In this document: positions 1 to 9,679 of the stretch, in pieces
Layout: each line of letters opens with the position of its first letter
Numbering within the stretch: the first letter of the stretch is position 1
NCBI GenBank assembly: GCA_000277445.1
Contig: AJWJ01000293.1
Span: forward strand, 1 to 28,317
DNA length: 28,317 nt
Reading direction: 5' to 3'
Origin: Polysphondylium violaceum
Lineage: Eukaryota; Evosea; Eumycetozoa; Dictyosteliales; Dictyosteliaceae
Notes under the pieces: model-generated
Database searches by the model: none
Told to the model about the DNA's origin: nothing
The model's input: the letters and a program-made list of their open reading frames with translations, nothing else
Made by a program: the position numbers and the translations under genes

Positions 1-74
1 TTTTTTTTTTTTTTTTAATTTGTTTTTTTTTTTTGTACATTATATATATTATTTGTGTAAACAGACACACAACA

Positions 75-656
75 ATGGTAATACATATAATATGCAGAGA
101 TGTTGGTTCAGCAATGATGATGATACTAACATTGGTGATTTATATTGTAGATTCATTTTATATTAGTTCAAAATAGACAGGGTAAAACTCGTCTCTCAAA
201 GTGGTATACACCCTACGATGATATAGAAAAGAGAAAATTATCACATGAGATTCACAAGATTGTAAATTCAAGAGAATCAAAGTTTACCAATTTTGTTGAA
301 GTAGGTTTTGTTCACTAGTATACGAGATAGATATATAATTTGCAATTATTAATCATTATCAATCAATCAATCATTTATAGTTTAGAACACATAGAATTAT
401 TTATAGAAGATATGCAGGTTTATTCTTTTCAATGTGTGTAGATCCAACTGACAATGAACTATTCTCTTTGGAGGCTATTCATTTGTTTGTAGAGGTTTTG
501 GATGCATATTTTGGAAATGTATGTGAACTTGATCTTGTATTCAATTTTTATAAGGTATATGCAATTATAGATGAAGTATTTTTAGCTGGTGAATTGATGG
601 AACCAAGTAAACAGATTGTATTACAAAGAATGGACTTTTTAGATAATTTACCATAA
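75..656 (+). CDS. ap2s1: AP-2 adaptor complex sigma subunit
   Basis: Small (sigma) chain of the AP-2 clathrin adaptor, which acts in endocytosis at the plasma membrane. Exons are 75-77, 151-300 and 381-656, giving 142 residues, the same length as the animal protein. After the start Met the protein reads [19 protein letters not shown], the typical sigma-adaptin N-terminus. Further in come [37 protein letters not shown] and [15 protein letters not shown], all family hallmarks. The first coding exon is the ATG alone, followed directly by a GTAATA donor; the acceptor TTGTAG is at 150 and the second intron (301-380) runs GTAGGT to TATAG. No other ATG restores the conserved N-terminus, so I am confident of the split start codon. 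Identity is very secure; sigma-1 or sigma-3 is less likely given the length and the ending DFLDNLP. Confidence 0.93.
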
Positions 657-1313
657 ATGCAATATTTATATATACATAGATATATAGATAAATCACAGCA
701 CAAAACCATTATAACCAATACCATGCATCAAAACAACAACCTCAGCAATCCACACTCAACATTCCAGATAAAACTATTTATTTGATCTTCAATCACATGT
801 ACAAAAACTCATAGAGTAACAATAAAAAAACATACATAAAACAAAAAAAACATAAAAAAAGATATTCGTTTTGTAATCATAAAGTTTATTCTTTGCTTTT
901 TTACTATTATTCCCCATAAGTGAAAGGTTGGTCGTTGGATAAAGATCTTTTCCTGTACACTCAAACCCAATAACTTTTGCTATCAAAATAATTTTTTTAT
1001 TAAAAAAAAACAATAAATGAAAATGACGCCATTTTGAGGGAGAGTTCAATAAATATGGATAAAAAAAAAAAAGAAAAAATGAAAAGAGTGGTGTTTGTTG
1101 TCGATTTCAATAGATAGAGTCTATCTTGTGTGTGTTTTATTTTTCATTTTTTCTCACACCCTCAAAAGCAAAATATCTTATTAATTGTATTAGTAAAACA
1201 AAAAAGAATAGGAATATTGTTTACCGAGAATAGTTAATTAATAACCAATCGTAGTAATAATAGTCGTAGTAATAAATATCTTTATAATACATATAGTAGT
1301 AGTATAATACAAC
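657..1313. other. Intergenic region between AP-2 sigma and 5'-nucleotidase genes
   Basis: AT-rich spacer with A and T runs, holding the 3' flank of the AP-2 sigma gene and the 5' flank of the nucleotidase gene. An 86-codon minus-strand reading frame (789-1049) has homopolymer-driven Phe/Leu/Lys content and no family resemblance; I do not call it. No RNA gene seen. Confidence 0.5.
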
Positions 1314-2907
1314 ATGACAGCAACAAGAGCTAGCACCAATGAAATTGTTCAAATTGAAATTCAAAGACATAAACAACTTCAAAATGTAGATGTTATTGCC
1401 TTTGATATGGATATGACTTTGGTTAGATACAATAATCCAAATGTGATTCAAAGTGTTTACAATTGTATGATTGATATACTTCAACCAAAGTTTCCTTTCC
1501 TTCAAAATGTATGTTTATATATATATTCTAATAGAATACTCACTTATTATTATTATTATTATAATTACTACTAAATAATAGAAACCAATTGATATGTCAT
1601 TTTGTCAAAGAGGATTGGTTATTGATATTACAAATGGATATGTTTTAAAATTAGATAATCAAAAGAGAGTAGTTAAAGCCTATTTTGGTAATAGTATTGT
1701 ACCAAAAGAAACTATTGATAAAGTCTATCATGATGACACTCAACCATTAGCTAGTTTTACAGGTGATATGGGTACTAGATTCTTTTCATTGGTATCATTT
1801 TTTGAATCATCATCTTCATTGATCTTTAGAGATTTCTCTCAACATCTTATCGATGAATCTAAAAAGACTGGTCAACCAATCGATAATAATGAATTTAAAA
1901 AAATGATCAAAGTCATGTTGGAAGCTTATAATATTCATTTTAGTGATTTTCATAAAGGTTTATATTATTCTGAATTTGAAGTAAGTATAATGTATTGGTT
2001 AATTAATGGTGTTGTATATATATTAATATTAATGTATATCAATGAATATCATAGAAAAATCCAGGTAAATTTATTTATAAAGCACCAAAAGAAGTGCTTT
2101 CATTTCTTTTAGATTTAAAGAGTAGAGGAGTTAAGACTATATTGGCAACCAACTCAATATCAGAGTACACTGAATGTGTAATGAATTATAGTTTTGGCGA
2201 AAATTATCATCAATATTTTGATCTTGTCATTGTTCAAGCACAAAAACCAGATTTCTTTCATGGTGATAAACCATTTTATTATCTTGAAAATCATAATGTC
2301 AAAGCAACTCCAGATTTAATTACATCTAAAATACAATTCAATACAACTGCAATGTATAAGGGTGGCAATGTAAAATGTCTTTTAGAAAACTTGGCTCCAC
2401 TATTACCTAAACCAGAAGAACCACTTTCATTTTGTTATGTTGGTGATAATTTAATTGGTGATGTTGTTGCTCCAAAAAAGTTTGTATTCTCTTATTTATT
2501 TACAAATGTCATTTTATATATATATGTATTAACACCATCATCATCTTTTATTAAATAGAATTAATTGGTTAACTATTGCAATTATTGAAGAGATTGCAGA
2601 TCCTGATGAAGTTATTATTTTAAAGAAAAGACAACAACAAAAAGTACTAGTTAACAATGGTGGAAATAGTGATGAAGAAAACACCCCCATTTCCACAAAT
2701 ACTGCATCCTCTTATGAATGGGGATCCTTCTTTCATGTTCATGATGATCACTCTTCATTGAGTATCGATTCATTTTGGGCTCATCTTATTAAAAACAATG
2801 CTGATATTGTTGTACCTAGTGTATTCACATTGGCAGAATACTTTTATTCTGACAAATTTGATCATGAAACTTTATCACCATGTGCTGTGGTCTATGGTGC
2901 CTTATAA
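1314..2907 (+). CDS. HAD-family 5'-nucleotidase domain protein (NT5DC1-like)
   Basis: Member of the HAD-superfamily IMP/GMP-type 5'-nucleotidase family, closest by eye to NT5DC1; a cytosolic nucleotide phosphatase by family, with the physiological substrate unproven. Exons 1314-1508, 1582-1980, 2055-2479 and 2559-2907 give 455 residues, about the length of human NT5DC1. HAD motif I is FDMDMT (nucleophile Asp31 and acid Asp33), motif II is LATNS (about 228-232), and motif IV is YVGDNLIGDVVAPKK (Asp330, Asp335). The last exon starts NWLTIAIIEEI, matching the conserved Trp region after motif IV in this family. The third intron uses a weaker GTTTGT donor at 2480, chosen because it is the only one that keeps frame with the last exon. 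The protein ends FDHETLSPCAVVYGAL. A Gln/Asn-containing stretch lies near residues 364-385. Confidence 0.87.
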
Positions 2908-3470
2908 ATAAAATCTTATTTCGAATTCCTCTTGGATAAATTAAACACTCTTATGAGGATCGCATTCACAGGCTTCTTTATTTCTGGAGGTTTTCAATAA
3001 ATTTCTCCTTTCATTTTTAAAATTTTGGAGGATATAAATTGAAGGGTATTCACAGAATTTTGTACCTCTGAGGCCAATAAACCTTTTCTTTGGATCTTCT
3101 AAAAATTATCAAAATGTCAGATTTATGTTTAATCTTTATACAAATACTAAAAGATATTAATTTCTACCAATGGAAATTAATTATTTCAAACTGGGATAGC
3201 ATGCAAAAATAAATAAAATTTTATTTGTCAAAAATGAAACACATCCTCTTTATTCATTCTTTTTTGTTTGAAATGAAATAGATATTTGTCAACAAATGAT
3301 GTGATTTGTATTTAGAAACTAATGATCCATTTTTTTATTTTTTTTATTTTTTTTGATTTTTTGCAAAATGAGCCCTGCAAAAAAAATCACCACCTCACCG
3401 AAATTATTATTATTTTATAGATATAGCTAATATTGATTTAGATATCTAGTGTACTATAATAAGCTATAAA
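2908..3470. other. Intergenic region upstream of Sac1
   Basis: About 560 bp without a gene. The part from about 2915 to 3200 is less A/T-simple than normal spacers here and could be decayed sequence, but no frame is open and no family is recognisable. The part from 3240 on is a plain AT-rich promoter with T runs. Confidence 0.4.
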
Positions 3471-5336
3471 ATGACAGAATTGGTTCAAGATATTGAATTT
3501 ATCAATACCAACGAAAGATTGATTTTCATTAATCAACAAAACAAAAGTCAGTCATTTAATATCGAAAAGACTTCATTAAAGATCAACACCACAGCAACCA
3601 AAGTACATGACAATGAACGTGTTTTGGAGAAATTTGACATCAAAGGTATCATTGGTACCGTTCAATTGGTATCTGGCCACTATTTAATGGTGTTTAAAGA
3701 GAGATATGAAGTTGCCACTGTTGTTGGAAAAAAGATCTACCAAATGAAGGGATTCACTATTATTCCCTTTATCCCAAATCAACAATCTCTTGTCAATATC
3801 CCTGATCAGCAATCCGAAGAACAACACCTTGACATGATCAAGTGGGTGCTCAGCTCTGAAAACTTTTACTTTTCCTACAACTATGACATCACTCATACCG
3901 CTCAACGTATTGCATCCATGTCTGAACAAGAGAAAAAGAAACCATTCCATGAACGTGCCGACAGCCGTTTCTTTTGGAATGAAAAGTATATCCAAATGTT
4001 TACCAGCCACGGCGGTGCCCTCGACGCCTGGACCCTTCCAATCACCATGGGTTTTGTCGAGAGCAGAAAACTCAAGGGCTACAACTTTACCTTGATCTCT
4101 CGTAGAAACTTGAATCGTGCTGGTACCCGTTACTATGTACGTGGTATTGACAAGGATGGCAATGTCGCCAACAATGTAGAGACTGAGCAAATTGTTGAAA
4201 TTTCTCAAGACACCTTTACCTCGTTTGTTCAAATCCGTGGTTCTATTCCCCTCCTCTGGTCCCAATTCCCAAATCTCAAATACAAGCCATCAGTCACCTT
4301 CTATGGCAAAGACAGCGACAACTCTAAATACTGCGAGACTCACTTTAATCAACTTCTCGACAAATACGGTAAAGTCACCATCATCAATCTCATCGATCGT
4401 AAGGGCTCTGAACTCAAACTCGGTGAAGCCTATGAAAACATTGTCAAAAACATTAAAGACACCAGATACATTTGGTTTGATTTCCACAGCATCTGCAAGG
4501 GTATGCGTTACGATAAACTCTCTCTCCTCATGGACCAACTCAAACAAGATTTGGAATCCTATGGTTTCTTTTACATGTCCCAAGGCAAGGTTGTCAAGAA
4601 ACAAACTGGTGTTTTCAGAACCAATTGCATTGATAATCTCGACAGAACCAATGTTGTTCAATCACTCATCACTCGTCACTCACTTGCCAACCAAATCACC
4701 CAACTCTCTATTCCAAAAGACACCTTTGTCGGTTCAGAATTTGAACATGTTTTCAAAAATACCTGGGCAGATCACGGTGACACCATTAGTACTCAATACT
4801 CTGGCACTGGTGCTCTCAAAAACGATTTTACAAGAACCGGTAAAAGAAACTTTAAGGGTGTATTAAGAGATGGCGAAAACTCTGTCATGAGATATTATCT
4901 CAATAATTTTAAAGATGGTTTTAGACAAGTATGTTGTTTTATTTTAATTTAATATAATTGTATTTTAGATACTAATTCAATTTTGATTATTCTGATAATG
5001 TAGGATTCATTTTACATGTTTACATCCAAAGATGTCAATTTAACAGAAAACAAGAATCACGAATCTAAACCACCCTCACCATTGTTTTGGGTATTTATTT
5101 TTATCTTTATTGCACTTTTAGTTTCAATCTTTTATCTTCCAAATCCTACAGCTCACTCTGCTTCATTCCTTTTCCACTTTGTCTATTGGGTTTCCACCAT
5201 TTTAGCCTCTATGAAGCTTATGATGAAATATCAAAATGAAATCGTTGATAAACCAACTCTTTTTAAATTAGAGTCTGTTTATCCAGCTCCTATTAAATCT
5301 TCATCACCATCCTCTTCATCAAAAAAGAATAAATAA
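3471..5336 (+). CDS. sac1: Phosphoinositide phosphatase Sac1
   Basis: Sac-domain lipid phosphatase of the ER/Golgi membrane; the family dephosphorylates PI4P and also PI3P. Exons 3471-4928 and 5004-5336 give 596 residues, the usual Sac1 length (yeast 623, human 587). The catalytic CX5R motif is in FRTNCIDNLDRTN, with Cys386 and Arg392. Other Sac landmarks are the SRRNLNRAGTRYYVRGID stretch, VQIRGSIPLLW and IWFDFH. The second exon encodes two hydrophobic segments (about 513-531 and 540-562), as in Sac1 membrane anchors. The protein ends KKNK, lysines at -3 and -4, which fits the KKXX dilysine ER-retrieval signal. Codons in the first exon are unusually rich in C at the third position compared with neighbouring genes. 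The reverse-strand frames across this gene are shadows. Confidence 0.95.
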
Positions 5337-5543
5337 ATAGGATAAAATATGCTTTTCTAAAGAACCAATTAATAATAAACAAACCATTTCAACTTTGATT
5401 TTATTTAAACATAAATTTAGTCATTTTGTTTTTTTTTTTTTTTTTTTTTTCCTAAGTTTGCATTTTTCGTTCATAGGAATCTAAAATTATATATCTATAT
5501 TTTCAAATATATCTACAAATATAAATCTTTAGATATATGAGAA
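5337..5543. other. Short spacer with a T tract
   Basis: 3' flank of Sac1 followed by an uninterrupted T run (about 5429-5450) and a short AT-rich leader to the deubiquitinase start. Nothing else seen. Confidence 0.5.
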
Positions 5544-7523
5544 ATGACATCTAATACAACTACTACAACAACAACCAATAGCAATAGTAATATATCAACA
5601 TGTAAACATATAGATCAATACAAGAGTAAAGATGGATTAAAGAAATTCAATATCATTCAAAATTATATTTACACGTTTAAACATAGATTGGTAGACACAG
5701 ATAAACTACCAGCACCTTATTGCATGGAGTGTAATTGCTATAATGGTAGATTACACATATGCATGCATTGTGTGCATGTTTCGTGTTTTAAAGATAAACA
5801 TATATTCAAACATTTCAAAGACACAAACAATGATCACTATTTGGCATTGGATTTCTCTTTGAATCAAATCTATTGTAATATTTGTAATGATTATGTCTAT
5901 GATAAAGAGTTTGATGATATCACTGAAAATGTTAAATTAAATATGGCCATTACAATTCAAGATATATCTAGTATGTATATCTATATTCGCGATATACGCA
6001 AATATATGTATATGTATATTAAACTATAGCTATAATATTATAAGATCCAACTCCAAAGAGAGTAAAGTATAGGAATTGGACACCTTCAGAACAAGAGACT
6101 CTGTTTATTAAAAAGAATTCACAACAATGTAGTGGATCAACGACAAATAGTAGTAGTGTAATAGGTTTAAGAGGTTTAAATAATTTAGGTAATACGTAAG
6201 TATTTGGCAATACTAGGTATCATAAATGTATCTAGACTAATTAGTCTGTTTACATCTTTATTTATAGATGTTTTATGAATTCTATATTACAATCATTTCT
6301 TCATAATCCATTGTTGAGAAACTACTTTTTAAGTGATATGCATAAATGTGAAAAGAAATCAAATAATGATTCTAAACAAGCAGATCAAGATGATTATAGT
6401 GATGAAAATACAAATAATAATAGTACTAGCAATAGTAGTAATAATACTATGATTAATAACAATGGTGTAAATCAGGTATCAGTATGTTTAGGATGTGAAA
6501 TGGATAAATTATATTCAAATGTATTTAGCGGACAAAGAGTGCCATTTACACCTTATCACTTTTTCTATAGTTGTTGGAACTATAGCAACTATTTTATTGG
6601 CTATGAACAACAAGATGCACATGAATTCTTTATATCTTCTTTGAATGGCATTCATTCACATTGTGGAGGTACATCGGGTAAAGATTGTGATTGTATTGTA
6701 CATTGTACATTTGGTGGTACATTAAAATCACAAGTATCATGTTTGAATTGTAACTTTACCTCATCGACCTCTGATCCATTTATAGATATATCATTGGATA
6801 TACCAAAAACAAAACAAGATAAAGATAAACCATCTCTAGTTACCAATAACAATAACAATGATGATAATGATGATAATACAGATGATACAACAAACAATTT
6901 AATTGAAAGTAATAGTAATAATGAAAATAGTTTAATTTCATGTTTGGAAAGATTTACACATCCAGAGAGATTAGATGAAAAGTATTTTTGTTCAAGTTGC
7001 AATTCCAAACAAGACTCTACCAAACAATTGTCATTTGATACTCTTCCCGTTGTCATTTGTTTTCATTTGAAAAGATTTGAGCAAAAAACCCAAAGAAGAA
7101 CAGACAAAATAGATACTTTTATTGAGTTCCCTTCAATAATAGATATGAAAGATTTTACTACAATATCAAAGTAAGTATTAGTAGCAGAGTAATAATTAAT
7201 AATTAATATTAATAATATATTTTGATAGAACACAAAATCAAAAGAAAAGGAAAAAGTTTATGGAAGACGAAACTATGATATTGGATTTAGATCAAAGTAT
7301 ATTTTTACAAGAAAAGGATAGTAGATATGTGTATGAATTATTTGCCGTTGTAAATCATATTGGTAAAATAGATAATGGTCATTATGTTAGCTTTGTTAAA
7401 CACGATGAACAATGGTATAAATGCGATGATTCGACCATCAGTAGTACAACCGTTGACCATGTGATGAAATCAAAAGGTTATCTATTATATTATCTTAAAA
7501 AACAACTGGAATATACAAAATAA
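5544..7523 (+). CDS. Ubiquitin carboxyl-terminal hydrolase, USP22/Ubp8 type (SAGA deubiquitinase)
   Basis: Cysteine protease that by family removes ubiquitin from histone H2B as part of the SAGA DUB module. Exons 5544-5970, 6045-6195, 6268-7170 and 7229-7523 give 591 residues. The N-terminal ZnF-UBP domain (about 20-140) has CKH, CMEC, CMHC, H and CNIC ligands. The USP core begins GLRGLNNLGNTCFMNSILQ with the catalytic Cys at about 194, then YEQQDAHEFF, a CLNC/CSSC zinc site, CFHLKRFE, the His box NGHYVSF and WYKCDD. Order and wording match USP22 (GLRGL-NLGNTCFMN, FTRPEHL, STKQL, GYLLFYHK). Two Asn/Asp-rich low-complexity inserts interrupt the core. The second intron falls inside the Cys box, one base before the catalytic TGT. 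USP22-type assignment is strong; SAGA membership is by homology. Confidence 0.92.
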
Positions 7524-7560
7524 AAGATATCATTGTTTAATAGAGATAAGATATTGAGAT

Positions 7561-8832
7561 TTATAAAGATTTTATTAATACACCTGGATCACCAATTGTG
7601 GCCTCCCAACTTTCATAGCCAGCATCAGAGAGTGCTTTTTTCAATTGCTCAAGTTGTTGAGAGTCTGTAGAGGGCTTGAGAAGAGTGATGACACAACCAC
7701 CGCCACCAGCGCCAGTGAGTTTGGTGTGGAGACCCATGGATTTGGTGATAGAGACAATGTTGTCGATAGATGAGTGGCCAACACCGTAGCAGCCGGATAA
7801 AAGTGATTGGTTCATGTCAAACATGAGCTCCATGGCCGATTGGAGCTCATCAAAGTTGGAGTCTGCCTCGTAACGTTCAAAACATGCCAAACATTGCATG
7901 GAGATCGTGTCAATGAGGTTGCTGACGGGGTCAATGAGATCAGTGTACTTTTGTGAACGGTTGATGACATTTTCCACCAAGATTTTGGTTGATCTGCCGA
8001 CACGGGTGTTGGTGATGAGAATACGGAGTGGGGGAATGCCACGATCGAGGATCTTGTATCCGGCTCGACGGGTAAATGTGAGTGCCTTTCCGAATGTTGA
8101 AACGGCGTTATCGATGCCCGATGGGGTGCCATGCATAAGCTTCTCACCTTGGAGGGACCAAAGGTTGATGAGGTCTGATTGCACGGTGCAGGGGTTGTGC
8201 TCGCCATCGCTGTTTTTGTGTGCGCCCTTGCATTGGTCGCATTTTCCACAAGCATATATATCCATGGCCTCCAAAAGACCTCCGCAGAGACCCACGCAAA
8301 ATGAGGCACTTGAGCCCAAACCGGCGCCAATGGGCAAGTCTGACGACAACTTTATATTGAATCCCTTTGTACATTGAGTGATGGCTGAAAATAAAAATAA
8401 AAATGTAGCGATACCCTTGACGCTGGTGAATGTCAACAATTGATTGAGAAACTCTGGATTACATTCAAAAGGCTTCAAAGGATCTGCTATATCACCCTTT
8501 GGGAAATCATTCAATTTTCTAAACTCCTCCAAAGGCCAGCTGCCACTGCCAAATTCCTTGAGATCTGGTAATTCCAAATTCAACTTGTTCTCTGTATTTC
8601 TTGTGATGACAATCTTTGCCCTCAACGACAAACTTGTAGCAATTGCTGTCTTTCCTAATACAACTGCATGCTCTCCAAACAAGATAATTTTACCTGGTGC
8701 AGATACTATGTATTTTGATTGTTGAGTTAGATCTATGAAACAAGGACAACAAGAACAACTACAACGACGACAGCAATACTATATGTATTACTTACCACAC
8801 ACTTGTCTATCTTCCTCTATATTTGAAATCAT
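7561..8832 (-). CDS. mvk: Mevalonate kinase
   Basis: GHMP-family kinase that phosphorylates mevalonate in isoprenoid and sterol synthesis. Coding parts are 8832-8796 and 8732-7561 on the minus strand, 402 residues (human enzyme 396). The short first exon encodes MISNIEEDRQVC; the second opens with SAPGKIILFGEHAVVLGKTA, the family N-terminus. GHMP motif 2 is LPIGAGLGSSASFCVG, followed by HGTPSGIDNAVSTFG and the C-terminal GAGGGGCVITLL. The intron (8795-8733) runs GTAAG to CATAG. A cysteine cluster (Cys174, 177, 180, 194) sits in the variable loop after motif 2. Coding GC content is visibly higher than in most neighbours, and the plus-strand frames over it are shadows. The 3' end converges on the deubiquitinase stop with only 37 bp between. 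Confidence 0.95.
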
Positions 8833-9679
8833 TTTCTATTTATATATATAAAAAAAAAGAGTTGAAAAATCAATCGATATTTAAAATTTTAAAAAATCAA
8901 TCACTCGTGTTTGGTGTCCAAAAATTTTAAAGCACAAAACTTTTACTAAAAATGTGGAATTTGTTGTGTGTAGAGTCTATAATGAATGATGTAAAAATAA
9001 TTTATTTTTAGATTGAATAATGATTATGATCGATAAAAATGGGGGCGTTGACAACTCCCTAATTTGGACCTTCCAAACACAACAACGACAACAATGTAAA
9101 ATTCAACTACAATGATATGCAAAAAAATACAAGAAAACTATGCTTTTTTTTTTTTTTTTTTTTTAATTTTTAAAAAAATTCAAAAAAATATTAAATAAAA
9201 ATGAGCGAGGTTGGATAAAATGAGTAATAATAATTTTAAAGTCGTTGTTAATATCAGCAGGTGTAGTTGCGTGGCTTTTCGTCTTTGTTTAGTTTAGTTT
9301 ATTTATTCACATTTGTTTTTGTCGCGGGGTACATGTATTGTGTGTTGATCTAATTGTTTTTGTGTTGTGGTGTTGTGAGAGTGGGTGTAGGGTTAAAAGC
9401 TTTAAAACATCTACCCCATTTATTCCTCAAAGATCTTTTTTATTAAATTAATTTCAACACAAACAACAAACAATACTTTACTCGTCATTATTTAATTTAA
9501 AATTTAAAATCTAGCATATCATATACATATACACATTACCATATAAATAAAGCTTGTAATAACACTTACATACACGCAAATAGAAGTAGGCAATTAGCCA
9601 CCACTATTATTTTTTATCTTTTTGATGATCTGCAGTTCTATAGCACCTTATATCTCGATATTTAATTTAAATTAATACA
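8833..9679. promoter_or_regulatory. Divergent promoter region between mvk and the F-box/SH2 gene
   Basis: About 850 bp between divergently transcribed genes. It holds A/T runs (T tract about 9145-9163) and a GT-rich stretch (about 9355-9392) with TGTGTTGTGGTG and GAGTGGGTGTAGGG, reminiscent of the G-rich boxes bound by the dictyostelid factor GBF. A TATAAATAA-like element lies at about 9542. No RNA gene or open frame seen. The regulatory reading is inference. Confidence 0.35.

Noticed and set aside
789-1049. 86-codon minus-strand frame with a MGNNSKKAKNKL-like stretch
   Set aside because: Content is driven by A/T runs (Phe, Tyr, Lys), no family resemblance and no clear promoter or splice support; chance frame.
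2908-3220. Possible decayed element in the spacer before Sac1
   Set aside because: Slightly higher complexity only; no frame, repeat ends or family motif to support a call.
3684-4661. Long reverse-strand and offset frames over Sac1
   Set aside because: Shadows of the GC-richer Sac1 coding strand, which has full domain support.
7812-8725. Frames on both strands over mevalonate kinase
   Set aside because: Out of frame with a well-supported GHMP kinase; composition is that of antisense or shifted codons.
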